DNA of 64,000 bases, taken from Olivibacter sitiensis DSM 17696 (GTDB lineage Bacteria > Bacteroidota > Bacteroidia > Sphingobacteriales > Sphingobacteriaceae). How positions within the stretch are numbered: the stretch's first letter is position 1; each line of letters begins with the position of its first letter. Positions 1-9,100 of this stretch are shown here, piece by piece. The notes under the pieces were generated by a model. That model did not search any database, had not been told where the DNA came from, and worked only from the letters and a program-made list of their open reading frames with translations. Position numbers and translations under genes: made by a program. Location: the NCBI RefSeq assembly GCF_000427965.1, contig NZ_ATZA01000002.1:1-64000 (forward strand), written 5' to 3'.

Positions 1-252
1 GACAGGGAACTCAAAGCACTGCTCTACATGGGTGCAAAAGCTGCCGTGAAACACAACAAGGAATATCGGCTGTATTACCAGAAAAAGCAACAGGAGGGCA
101 AACCCCATTACCTAATCATGAATAATGTTATGAACAAATTATTAAGAACAATCTACAGTGTGGTAAAGAACAAAACACCATACTCACGGGACTACGTATG
201 TCTCGACCCAAGAGAGAAAAATGTAAACGGCTCCGAAAAAATAGTGGCCTAA
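1..252 (+). mobile_element. IS110-family transposase, C-terminal fragment
   Basis: This is the last 83 codons of an open frame that enters from the left edge. The protein tail has the wording typical of IS110/IS116/IS902 transposases: RELKALLYMGAKAAVKHN, then a KPH.L..NNVMNKLL segment and a closing YSRDY region. Such enzymes have a RuvC-like DEDD domain and a C-terminal serine-containing domain; only part of the latter is here. The stop lies 14 bp from the end of a convergent DUF5107 gene that is visibly shortened, so the element's right end must lie roughly at 253-275. The short tail after the stop fits IS110 elements whose long non-coding end, which encodes the bridge RNA in this family, is on the other side and outside the window. 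The family call is by eye. Confidence 0.85.
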
Positions 253-266
253 AAACTTGTAATTTA

Positions 267-2555
267 TTAGAGTATATGAAGTAATGCCAAGAGATAACGG
301 GGTTTCCAAGATGAGGATTCTTCCATTGCCCACTCCAATACAGGCGCAGACTCTTCTCTAAAGGGGAAGACATGAAACATTTCGCTATCGCCGATTAATG
401 ACAACCACTTATTTTTTTCTGCCTCCCGATCTTTATCTAACCAGGCCAGCCAAAACAATACTTCTGCATTTTTGGGAGCAAGCGCCAAAATTTGCTTGAC
501 GCCATCATATTGATTGATATTTGCATACCAGATAGCCAACTCCAAATATGTTTCTATAAGTAATTCACTTCTTATCAAAGAGGTGAAACGTTCTTTGCCA
601 TCCTCATCAAGATTGTCTGAATAACTTTCAAAACGGACAAAATGGTTCAAAGGATCCAAGTTCAAAAGAACCTTCTCTACGGAGTCTCTCGTACTTCTTA
701 AGTTCAATGCCTTCGCACATAAATAGGTCAATTGCAATGCCTCGATATTTTCACCGTTATTTTTCAACGCCTTGCGTGAATAATCCAACGATTTGCGATA
801 GTCCGTATTACGGATATACTGTTTACTTAAAGAAGTATAGGCGGCACTTTGAAGCGAAGGATCAAGGGAAGCTACCTCAAATCCATCTATGGCATCGTAT
901 TCTTTGCCCAGTTTTAGCGCCGCCAGGCCATAGTAATAATTTGCTTCTCCGTTGTATGTATCAATACTTAGCGCTCTTTGTGCATAAAAATAAGCCGAAT
1001 CGTATTGCATGTGAAACAGATGCAATTTGGACATTTCGACTAAAGATGGAACAAAATACGGGTCGACGGTAAGCGATTGCCTTATTTTTGGTTCCGCCCC
1101 GGCGTTATTCCTGAAGCGCATTAAATCCCTTCCCTGCAAATGCAATCCGTAAACTGTTCCAGTATCAACGTCAGAGGGAGTTATTATCGGTCTTTTTAAT
1201 GCATTCAACGCCTTACTTCCATCCAAGTCCAGAACAGTTTCATTGAGCTTTAACTTCACTGCTATTTCTTTGCTTGGCAAGGCCATTTCTTCATCCATGG
1301 TTTGCCCTACGGATAGTGCAACAAAACGTGAAGCTATAATTGCTCCTTTCCCATTGTAAACAAACAAACTATCGGCTATTTGACAATTAGGATCTATCTT
1401 TATTTTAATCTTATTGCCTTCTTGATGTACGACAAAAGTCCCAAGGAGATTTGCACTGGAAGGCTCGCCAATTCCACTATAAGGATACCAATATTCTGTC
1501 CAGGAATCACTTTGATATGGGGCAAATCCAAGTTGCTTAAAAGGCGTAAAACTACTTTCAAATACATTCTGATTAAAAAGCCGTCCACTTTGTATTTCTA
1601 CGTATTGTCCGCTTTCATCCGTAAGCAGCTCTTCCCATATCTTTCCTTCATCAGACTGGGCCCACAGAAAGATCTTTTTGCCCAATTTGTCTTCTCTATT
1701 GGCATAACGGATCATGCCATAATTTTTATCTTTCCAGTAAGCACCAAAATAATTGCTAAGTGCACCCAATACATGGTAAGATTTTGATCCACCAAAATCA
1801 TTCTGTTTATAAAACGAAAGATCACGCCCGTGCTCGTCTATAGGCCAAGAATGACTGCGTCCATCATGTCCGATGTAATGATTGCCAGGATATATGAATT
1901 GCAAATCGTCGCCTGCAGGCACCCCTAGGTTCATCCATGTATAATAAGGTTGTTCCAAGGAATTCGTATTGCACCAATAAGACCGGGTAGAAAAATACTT
2001 TTTGTCCTTTTCCAATTTTATTTCCATTACCCAGCGCGTGCGCGTTAGCAAGTCAAGCGTCCCAACGAAACAACTAACGCTCCCGTCATCATTAGTTCTA
2101 GTCAAATAGTCCACCGGTGTAGAAGTGTTTGGTGTATGGCCAATAATTCCATAGTTGGCTTCTATACCCCCACTTGTCCACGGTCCGCGCATGGCGATAT
2201 CCCTGAACTTGACCACCCCATTATTATAAATAAAATCTCTCTTTGAAATTTTATCATAGGCGCTCCAGATTTTGCCGCCTATTTCAGGCATAATTTGTAC
2301 CTTGATAAAATCATTCTCCATCTCCACTATTTTCCACTCCTTCTCTTCTGGTATATCCGTAAAGCCATCAAACCTATAATAGGGGTAAATTTTCTGCACG
2401 GCTGGAACTGGTTCGGGATCCGAAAAAGGATAAGTAGTATATGTTTTTGTAGATTCTGTAATAGTTGCCGTCCGTTGTGCATATAACCCAAGGGGCAGCA
2501 AGCTAATTAATGTGATAAAGAAAGACTTATTCATGAATTGTTTAATTACGTTCAT
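267..2555 (-). CDS. DUF5107 and TPR secreted protein, 3'-truncated
   Basis: A secreted protein of 762 residues. A signal peptide (LISLLPLGLYAQ) comes first, and Met8 at 2534 is an alternative start. A DUF5107-like region follows (about residues 40-400, with EIGGKIWSAYDK and WTSGGIEANYG), then a C-terminal run of TPR-like helices (from about 500, e.g. YDSAYFYAQRALSID). The DUF5107 part looks like the sugar-binding or mutarotase-like fold common in Bacteroidota; the activity is unknown. From memory, related proteins run to about 1,100 residues with more TPRs. Here the frame stops abruptly after LLALLHI, next to the IS110 end, so about 300 C-terminal residues are probably lost. It is the last gene of the susCD locus, 35 bp after the glycosidase gene. 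Whether the shortened protein works is unknown. Confidence 0.8.
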   Translation of the reverse strand: MNVIKQFMNKSFFITLISLLPLGLYAQRTATITESTKTYTTYPFSDPEPVPAVQKIYPYYRFDGFTDIPEEKEWKIVEMENDFIKVQIMPEIGGKIWSAYDKISKRDFIYNNGVVKFRDIAMRGPWTSGGIEANYGIIGHTPNTSTPVDYLTRTNDDGSVSCFVGTLDLLTRTRWVMEIKLEKDKKYFSTRSYWCNTNSLEQPYYTWMNLGVPAGDDLQFIYPGNHYIGHDGRSHSWPIDEHGRDLSFYKQNDFGGSKSYHVLGALSNYFGAYWKDKNYGMIRYANREDKLGKKIFLWAQSDEGKIWEELLTDESGQYVEIQSGRLFNQNVFESSFTPFKQLGFAPYQSDSWTEYWYPYSGIGEPSSANLLGTFVVHQEGNKIKIKIDPNCQIADSLFVYNGKGAIIASRFVALSVGQTMDEEMALPSKEIAVKLKLNETVLDLDGSKALNALKRPIITPSDVDTGTVYGLHLQGRDLMRFRNNAGAEPKIRQSLTVDPYFVPSLVEMSKLHLFHMQYDSAYFYAQRALSIDTYNGEANYYYGLAALKLGKEYDAIDGFEVASLDPSLQSAAYTSLSKQYIRNTDYRKSLDYSRKALKNNGENIEALQLTYLCAKALNLRSTRDSVEKVLLNLDPLNHFVRFESYSDNLDEDGKERFTSLIRSELLIETYLELAIWYANINQYDGVKQILALAPKNAEVLFWLAWLDKDREAEKNKWLSLIGDSEMFHVFPFREESAPVLEWAMEESSSWKPRYLLALLHIL

Positions 2556-2590
2556 TAATCCCTATAATTTGACAAGTGAGAGATAACTTA

Positions 2591-5575
2591 TCACTCAATA
2601 ATGAGCAGCCATCCTTTGTTTTTTGCTACAGGCACGGTCTCCCCTAGCTTCATTTTTGTTGCCTGCTGAAAATCTGCAATCTCTGGTGCGTAAATAGTTG
2701 CTTTTTCTGAATCAATACCAAGTCCTTTCCAGTCTATCGACAAATTCACCTGCACATCCTCTTCGGCCCAGCTTGCTAGTGCAAGCATTATTTTTCCTTC
2801 TTTTTTAAAAACCGTAGCTAAAACTTGTTGGTGATCGGTCTTTACGGGGCTGTTATCCACCCAATAGCCAATCATTTGTGACCCTTTAATCCCGAAATCA
2901 TCCCAGGCTTTCCATAGCGCCTGTGGGCCGCTTTTCTGATAAGGCAAGCGATTGGTCATTCCGTAAATCATGCCTCGCCAAGGATTTCCTCCGTCCTGCA
3001 ACATCTCTCCCATCAACCCAAAAGGGATACCGCTAATCTCGGTAAGGAAGAAATCAGGATTGTTGTTTTCATAGTCGAAATACTCACCAAACCATAATCT
3101 GTTGAGATATGGAAAATGCTCCAAATAGAGATGAGCACTATTATTAAAACCATCCCGTTCATTGTATTGGTTGGCAGAATGAAGATCTATTAAGCCAGGT
3201 CGACCGTTTTTGGTCATGACCCTTTTTATCCGTTTCATAGTTACCCGGTCAAATGCTACATCATCAAGATATATCCCATCTATACCTATATGGTCAACCA
3301 ACCAGTTCATACCTTCCACATAGTAATTGTGCCAGCGGTTCATGCCGCTGTTAATAATTGCCGCATCTTTGTAATAAGGCACAAACCATGCAGCAATATA
3401 GTCGTCATGGAGATGCTCCTGTAGCCAAGAATACCCTTTACCTGGACCAGCCGAAAACACCTCGTGTCCTAGGCTACGAAGCGGGTATAACTCATACATT
3501 CGGTTGGAAACCTCCCTTACCGTATTGTAGATTTTCACCTTCAAGCCCACCTGATGCGCAGAATCGATATACGCTTTCATCTCCTTCGTTGCTATAAAAG
3601 GGTAGTTAATATAGGGGTTTAAAGCATTTGCATGGTGAATATTAATAACATTTGCTCCGCTTTTCTTCACGGTATCAACTGGTTTATAAGCGTGAAAATA
3701 ACGCTCATCCCATTGTGCTTCTGTATTAAGGGCGTGAAAGGGAGTTAGGAGCAAGGTAAAATTGTAATATAGCGTATCGCCCGCCCGCATGTTCCGTTCT
3801 CCACTGTAGTTGTTCACAAGCAGGGACGCTCCTTCCATACTGATATCAATCCCCCCTTTATTTCCATTTCCCCATGAACTGGGTAATAGCAGGGGTTTTT
3901 GTAAATAAAAATTAGTATTCAACGGACGTTGATATTTTTCGTCACGCAGCGAGAATTGTATGCCTGCATTTACGTTACCTATCCACGCACCATCTTGGTT
4001 TTTCTTGGCAACATCCCATTTCCAGGAGATACTATCTGGCCGAAACCCACCCTTTTTACCCAGTCCTAGCATATAAGTAGCCATCTGTGGTTGGTAAGGT
4101 ATATGCATTGCAATGTCCTGCAGCTCCAAATCTTTTAAGGCGACAAGCTTAACGACATAATTAACGAAACCATCGAATTCTAGCGAAGCAGCCACCTCCA
4201 TCGTCAATTCGTCCGATACGTTGTGGCTTATCCAACTAACGGTGCCTGCCTGTTTTTTGGTTAGCGAAAGTCCTTCTGCTTTGAATTGAACATCCCCCTT
4301 ACCCGTTTTACGTGTCACGTGAAAGTGAATAGGTTCCGCCAGTAGGCTTATGGCTGTCTTTCCAATACTCGTCATTTCCGGGGTAAAATAACTCAGTATT
4401 TGTTTAGGAAATCCACTGGCATCGAGAACGACTTTACGACCTAATAAGGAAATAGCAGTATCTCCTTCTACTTCCAGTGGAGTATAAGGCTTTATCACGC
4501 TATTCTCTTGTGCCAAGGTAGAGTTCAGCCAAGGCAACCTCGTCATCCTCCACGGCTCGTCTACGCCGCCGTTAACGGCAACGGCTGGCAGCACCGTCAA
4601 GCTAATCTGTACTATCTTTTCCGGGGCATTGGCGGGTTTGATATGCACGGTGCCACTATAGATGCCCGGTTTGGTATCTTTTGGTATTTTTAGCCCACAC
4701 CACAGTGCCTGCACCTTCGATTGCGGTACGTCGACTTTCATGGACATCGGCTTCTCCGTGTAGCTAATGCCCTGTGTATTGATGCAGTCAAATGCGTCAG
4801 CAGACAAAACGGCCCCGTTCTCACTTTTTAAGGAAGAGCAACCGACCTGCACGTCCTTCAAATCTGTCTTTGCCGACCATAATCCCAACTGAAAGGCGTA
4901 GTATGCTCCTCGCTCCGTTTCTCCCTCCAGAGATAAAAGCCCAGATTTACCCTCTACCCATCGCCGAGGCAGATGTGATGACATCTTAATAGGATGGGTA
5001 TACCGTTCCGGAAAGACGAAATAGCTTTCCCCTTTGAACTTTTGTAAGTAGGCTTGTACTTCGGCTTCTGTGGCTGTCACCTCCATGGGATCATTGCTGT
5101 TGAACTCGTCTACAGCCTCCAACCGCAAGAGTATTGCGCTATTTTTAGCCTCAATGGATTTTATAGACTCCTGCTCAACTGGCCGCTTAAGGTACTCGGC
5201 TTCCGGGTAATAACGACTGCCCTTCAATCGATAGGGCAAATAGTAAACATAATAGATACCAGAGCCGGAGGTCGCTTCAAAAATAAAATCGCCCTTCTCT
5301 TCTGAAAATGCTCCATAATGAATGTTTTCTACCAACCGATTGCGGGCGCTATCGACAATAAACAAAAGTTGATCTGCGGTTACCTGACGATTTCTCCATG
5401 CAATTGATGCCTTAGCGAACTTATCCTCTCCCTTAACCAACAAAACCGCACGTTGATTGCCCAATGAATCGGCGTTCCATTTAGCTACTTCGGGTGGAAA
5501 GGGGTATTGTGCGAGGCTTTGCCGCGCGGCCAAAACGACAATAAAGAAAAGGGATATAATTCGAACAAAGTTCAT
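2591..5575 (-). CDS. putative secreted glycoside hydrolase (DUF6067-like)
   Basis: A protein of 994 residues with a signal peptide (FFIVVLAARQSLAQ). The N-terminal 600 residues look like beta-rich domains. The rest looks like a TIM barrel: INIHHANALNPYINYPF, a tryptophan-rich stretch, and IDGIYLDDVAFDR near residues 770-785, whose paired Asp recalls the catalytic Asp strand of several retaining glycosidase clans. A small beta domain closes the protein. I match it to DUF6067/GH123-like 'glycoside hydrolase domain' proteins of Bacteroidota, but substrate and catalytic residues are not known to me. It lies between the M60 peptidase and the DUF5107 gene with 34-35 bp gaps, which indicates cotranscription and a role in trimming glycans from the locus's target. 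Confidence 0.65.
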   Translation of the reverse strand: MNFVRIISLFFIVVLAARQSLAQYPFPPEVAKWNADSLGNQRAVLLVKGEDKFAKASIAWRNRQVTADQLLFIVDSARNRLVENIHYGAFSEEKGDFIFEATSGSGIYYVYYLPYRLKGSRYYPEAEYLKRPVEQESIKSIEAKNSAILLRLEAVDEFNSNDPMEVTATEAEVQAYLQKFKGESYFVFPERYTHPIKMSSHLPRRWVEGKSGLLSLEGETERGAYYAFQLGLWSAKTDLKDVQVGCSSLKSENGAVLSADAFDCINTQGISYTEKPMSMKVDVPQSKVQALWCGLKIPKDTKPGIYSGTVHIKPANAPEKIVQISLTVLPAVAVNGGVDEPWRMTRLPWLNSTLAQENSVIKPYTPLEVEGDTAISLLGRKVVLDASGFPKQILSYFTPEMTSIGKTAISLLAEPIHFHVTRKTGKGDVQFKAEGLSLTKKQAGTVSWISHNVSDELTMEVAASLEFDGFVNYVVKLVALKDLELQDIAMHIPYQPQMATYMLGLGKKGGFRPDSISWKWDVAKKNQDGAWIGNVNAGIQFSLRDEKYQRPLNTNFYLQKPLLLPSSWGNGNKGGIDISMEGASLLVNNYSGERNMRAGDTLYYNFTLLLTPFHALNTEAQWDERYFHAYKPVDTVKKSGANVINIHHANALNPYINYPFIATKEMKAYIDSAHQVGLKVKIYNTVREVSNRMYELYPLRSLGHEVFSAGPGKGYSWLQEHLHDDYIAAWFVPYYKDAAIINSGMNRWHNYYVEGMNWLVDHIGIDGIYLDDVAFDRVTMKRIKRVMTKNGRPGLIDLHSANQYNERDGFNNSAHLYLEHFPYLNRLWFGEYFDYENNNPDFFLTEISGIPFGLMGEMLQDGGNPWRGMIYGMTNRLPYQKSGPQALWKAWDDFGIKGSQMIGYWVDNSPVKTDHQQVLATVFKKEGKIMLALASWAEEDVQVNLSIDWKGLGIDSEKATIYAPEIADFQQATKMKLGETVPVAKNKGWLLIIE

Positions 5576-5609
5576 ATGCTGATCAATAATGGTAAAACTA
5601 GTGGACAGT

Positions 5610-7223
5610 TCAATCCTTTAATAAGCTAATATCTAGCTTTGGTTTTGAAAGGCTCATCGCCTTGATTTCAGCTTTGCATTTGTCCACCATATCTTGGGTC
5701 ATATTATAACTGTAATCACCATAATCATCGTACTGAAATTGCCCTACGTAGAAAAAGCCATATTGCTCAAAAAAATCTGTCAAGTCTATTCTGGACACTT
5801 CACATGCAGTCTTCACAAAATTCAATTGAAACGTTGCTGGATTAGCGCCCCTATCACCCCAGCCCCCTCTACGGCTCGGATTTCGCATGTTGGCTCCTTG
5901 CCGACGGAACGCCTCGAAGAGATCAGGATAAAAATCAGGTTGCTCGCCCTCCCTCTCAAAATACAACTGCAATTGCCAGAAAGGGATTAAGCGGTTGAAT
6001 ACATCCTTGTCTTGCAAATAGCAGATCTTACGATCTATAATGCTATCGCGTGCCTTTTGGTAGTTATTTTGTTCTGAAACCCGACTTTTATTGCCAAATG
6101 ACTTCGTCACGTAAAGAGCAAAGACATTATTACTTACCTCGCCCAATCCGCCCCAGTTAAAGAAAGGCCTCAATTGATGAACATGACCGACTTCATGGCT
6201 AAAACCCCAGCATGGGTCGCCCTTTATTACGCGATCTGGATCGACTACCAGAGACATGGCATTGCCCGGATCTGTACCCATATATGCCACCCCATCGCCA
6301 TCCCTGAACATATAATAATTATAGTTCACACGGGCCAGAATATGATTTTTTGGTACTTTATCGTATTTCACAAGTCCCAAAAGGCGGTGCTGCCGATATA
6401 CCAACGAATCGTAATTGCTGATCAATTCCTTGCCCCTTCCATAAGCGTATTTCTTGCAATCCGCTGCCGGATAAACGATTTGGATATGTTTCCCAATGGC
6501 ATCTATAATTGGATAAACAGCGTTGTCTATGAGGCTGTTCCAGTCAGCATCGTCATTTTTTGCAATGTCAAAGTATCCATTCACTTTAGCATCGGGAAAG
6601 TGAACCAGCACAGCTTGGGCATCTTCTGGCTTATCAGAAAAGTAATCGATATAAGCCAATCCGTCAAAATCCTTCAACTCAATGATGTTCACCCCATTTT
6701 GCAGCCTGAATTCCTGTTTCACCACTCCCCAACCAGCGGGATCTTTTGTTGGATCCGCGGCATTCGGTGCACGGCGATTCCAATTGGGCACTACAAGATT
6801 TACTTCTTTGCCCGGGTCAATGTTATCTACCAGTACAAGATGCTTGCCCAATGGGAGATAAACACCAGTAATATTTTCATATCTACTGTAACCATCACCT
6901 ATCATCAGCTGATTGCCTAAGTTATAAGGATTCAGGAAAGCATCGTACTTTGCAATACGATATTTTGCATCATACTGTTTAGCCAGCAACGAGCGAGCGA
7001 CTTCTTTTAATTGGGCATTTTTGATTTTCTCAATATTTCCTTTTCTCGTGCCTTTTTTTAAGGACATAGCCATTGGTGTTTCAAACAAAGAAAGGTCTGC
7101 ATAGACAGACGCTATTTCCGCTGCCGACTGTGCCAGTGATACTTGGCATATACAGGTACAACAAACGACTAGCAATACGGTCCTTTTTACCCCCAATGCA
7201 AGTTTAATAAAGCAGTTTGACAT
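5610..7223 (-). CDS. M60-family (enhancin-like) metallopeptidase
   Basis: A secreted protein of 537 residues with an N-terminal hydrophobic signal (TVLLVVCCTCICQVSLAQ). The zinc-peptidase signature is clear: HEVGHVHQ near residue 343 and a downstream Glu in WGGLGEVSNN about 15 residues later, matching HExxH(8-28)E of the M60 family. The preceding half carries the M60-like N-terminal beta region (GVYLPLGKHLVLVDN). Known M60 enzymes cleave mucins and other O-glycosylated proteins, often reading the glycan next to the scissile bond. Its place behind susCD and before a glycosidase suggests that the locus attacks glycoproteins. Cell location (periplasm or surface) cannot be read from the sequence; no lipobox is evident. 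Confidence 0.85.
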   Translation of the reverse strand: MSNCFIKLALGVKRTVLLVVCCTCICQVSLAQSAAEIASVYADLSLFETPMAMSLKKGTRKGNIEKIKNAQLKEVARSLLAKQYDAKYRIAKYDAFLNPYNLGNQLMIGDGYSRYENITGVYLPLGKHLVLVDNIDPGKEVNLVVPNWNRRAPNAADPTKDPAGWGVVKQEFRLQNGVNIIELKDFDGLAYIDYFSDKPEDAQAVLVHFPDAKVNGYFDIAKNDDADWNSLIDNAVYPIIDAIGKHIQIVYPAADCKKYAYGRGKELISNYDSLVYRQHRLLGLVKYDKVPKNHILARVNYNYYMFRDGDGVAYMGTDPGNAMSLVVDPDRVIKGDPCWGFSHEVGHVHQLRPFFNWGGLGEVSNNVFALYVTKSFGNKSRVSEQNNYQKARDSIIDRKICYLQDKDVFNRLIPFWQLQLYFEREGEQPDFYPDLFEAFRRQGANMRNPSRRGGWGDRGANPATFQLNFVKTACEVSRIDLTDFFEQYGFFYVGQFQYDDYGDYSYNMTQDMVDKCKAEIKAMSLSKPKLDISLLKD

Positions 7224-7377
7224 ATTATATATTTATCAATTACGATGTTCATAAATCTATCTTAATACCCCTTTAGATATCTCAACAGCGATGGAGGTTA
7301 TTGCACGAGATAATCCTTCCATCACTGGGTATATATCTGTCTCAATATCGAGAGATATATTAGTGTTACCCCCTAAC

Positions 7378-8364
7378 TTACCGATGCGCCACGCCAAGAA
7401 CAGTGACGGTGATTTCGTAGGTTCCTGGATAGTATGCTCTGAAAGAAAATCTCGCATTGCAGGAGTAAGTATCGTCCGCTATGTCTAAACTTTCATCAAA
7501 ATGTACATATTGGGTAGGAATGCGATAGTAATAGTTAAACCCATTGCCCAATGAATTTAATGGGAAAGGTACCACGCCATAAATAAATTCCATCCGATCA
7601 TCAAATGTTTGATAACTCAAAGAGTAATCTTGCATAGTCTGCAAATAGCCCCCCGCTGTTCCAGAATTTGGTCTACGGGCTATTTCGCCAGCGGCTGGAT
7701 TGAATGGGGTGCCATTTTTGTCAACTATGCGAACAATTATTTTATCTTCCTCACCAATCCGTTCTACACTAATTTCACCTGCTGGAAGTGTCTTTGTCGT
7801 AGATTCAGCTCCCACCATCATAGCAACGGTACTGCGAGCGGCCGGTATTTCGTAAGTTGGGGCGCTACTCAGCTCAAACTCACCTATCCTACTATAGATG
7901 TTTGTGCCAGCGGGATTGGAGATTTCCAGATCAAACTGGTAAGATCCAGTTGGGACATTCAATGTTCCCATATTTGCTTCCAACTGCCCACTATATTCAT
8001 TGATGACGATAGGAGGAAGGTCCTGATATGTACGTTTTGCATTGATCAGGTCTAGAGTAGTGTCAATTTGGGGGTCATACAAACCTGTCCACACTGGCAC
8101 GTTGTATGTCTGCGCAAATAGATCATCCACATTAGCTCCCGTTTCCTTATTGTAAACGTGGAGCAGTTTGACAGTGACGGGCTTTCCAGAACCGTCCAAA
8201 TTTAACGCCGAACTAACGGATGCTCTCCCTTGCGCCACCGCTATGGGAAATTCCTCGTACCGGATATACTGACTTAGAAAACCATCGGGTACTTTCTTGC
8301 AGGCTATGGCCGTGACAAGCGTAACGAGTGTCAGGCCTAATGCGATCTTATAGTTTCTTTTCAT
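7378..8364 (-). CDS. DUF5007 lipoprotein
   Basis: A protein of 328 residues beginning with a lipoprotein signal (LVTLVTAIAC, lipobox Cys22), then KKVPDGFLSQYIRYEE. The opening and the overall beta-rich composition fit DUF5007 proteins that accompany SusC/SusD pairs in Sphingobacteriaceae. These are probably surface glycan- or protein-binding lipoproteins, but no function is established that I know of. It sits 25 bp after the fasciclin lipoprotein gene and 154 bp before the M60 gene; that spacer carries no visible gene. The start is the only Met that gives an intact signal. Confidence 0.7.
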   Translation of the reverse strand: MKRNYKIALGLTLVTLVTAIACKKVPDGFLSQYIRYEEFPIAVAQGRASVSSALNLDGSGKPVTVKLLHVYNKETGANVDDLFAQTYNVPVWTGLYDPQIDTTLDLINAKRTYQDLPPIVINEYSGQLEANMGTLNVPTGSYQFDLEISNPAGTNIYSRIGEFELSSAPTYEIPAARSTVAMMVGAESTTKTLPAGEISVERIGEEDKIIVRIVDKNGTPFNPAAGEIARRPNSGTAGGYLQTMQDYSLSYQTFDDRMEFIYGVVPFPLNSLGNGFNYYYRIPTQYVHFDESLDIADDTYSCNARFSFRAYYPGTYEITVTVLGVAHR

Positions 8365-8389
8365 AACAATAGTTTTAATCTAGTTTCAA

Positions 8390-9079
8390 TTATCGAGCAT
8401 AAAACAACCTGTGACTATTGGATAGTACATTCACTCTCCCTGTTTGCGTTTCAATGCCCGAAGTCTGTACCAAGGTTCTTGCCCCTTGTTCAGAGGTAAT
8501 ATTGGGCGCAATGAGAGGAGAAGGTGCTGGGCCAAACAAATAGGTGTAGTACATCACCTGGGGTAGGTTGGCACTATTACTGTTATAGCCCAAATTAGGA
8601 TCGTCCGTATATTCAAACGAAACCACAGAATTTTGTCCCGCCATTTGAGTAGCATACAGCGTTCCATTATTTGTCAGATCATCGTATGTAATAACCTGAG
8701 GGACAATGTAGATATCCAGTGAATCTGCAAAACGAGGTAATTCGTACTTAATGATTGAATCTACAGTCCACATCCGAAAGGGGTCTATCTCCTGTTCTAT
8801 GGCTGTACGGTACTCTATATAAGAGTTGATGGAATAGTCGGTAGGTGCAAAGAAGGTAATACCCGGTTGGTTTATCTTATCTGCCACGCCAGCCCTATCT
8901 ACCAAAAGCAATAAGGTGTCGAACAAACCCCTATCATTGCTTTGCAGGAAATCATAGGTGGACATTTCTACTTTAGCAGTGTGTAAAGATCCACCGATAA
9001 AATAATCATCTTGTTTACAGGCTGGAATCAAAACGGCCAAGCCCAACAACATATAAAAATATTTAAACAATGTTTTCAT
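8390..9079 (-). CDS. fasciclin-domain lipoprotein
   Basis: A protein of 229 residues with a lipobox (AVLIPAC, Cys21) and one fasciclin (FAS1)-like domain: STYDFLQSNDRGLFDTLLLLVDRAG, then the typical ITFFAPTDYSIN strand, and a late NVLSNSHRLFYAR that resembles the H2 box of FAS1 domains. FAS1 domains mediate adhesion and binding. In this type of locus the protein is probably a surface accessory to the SusCD transporter. It lies 21 bp after susD and 25 bp before the DUF5007 gene, so it is in the same transcript. Confidence 0.75.
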   Translation of the reverse strand: MKTLFKYFYMLLGLAVLIPACKQDDYFIGGSLHTAKVEMSTYDFLQSNDRGLFDTLLLLVDRAGVADKINQPGITFFAPTDYSINSYIEYRTAIEQEIDPFRMWTVDSIIKYELPRFADSLDIYIVPQVITYDDLTNNGTLYATQMAGQNSVVSFEYTDDPNLGYNSNSANLPQVMYYTYLFGPAPSPLIAPNITSEQGARTLVQTSGIETQTGRVNVLSNSHRLFYAR

Positions 9080-9100
9080 AATCTATTTTTTTGAATGAAA

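Noticed and set aside
6174-6920. A 248-codon plus-strand frame opposite the M60 gene
   Set aside because: It lies fully antisense to a gene with an intact HExxH zinc motif, and its translation has no family features or plausible start signal.
7257-7457. A 66-codon frame after the DUF5007 gene
   Set aside because: It overlaps the end of that gene in another frame and lacks any recognisable character.
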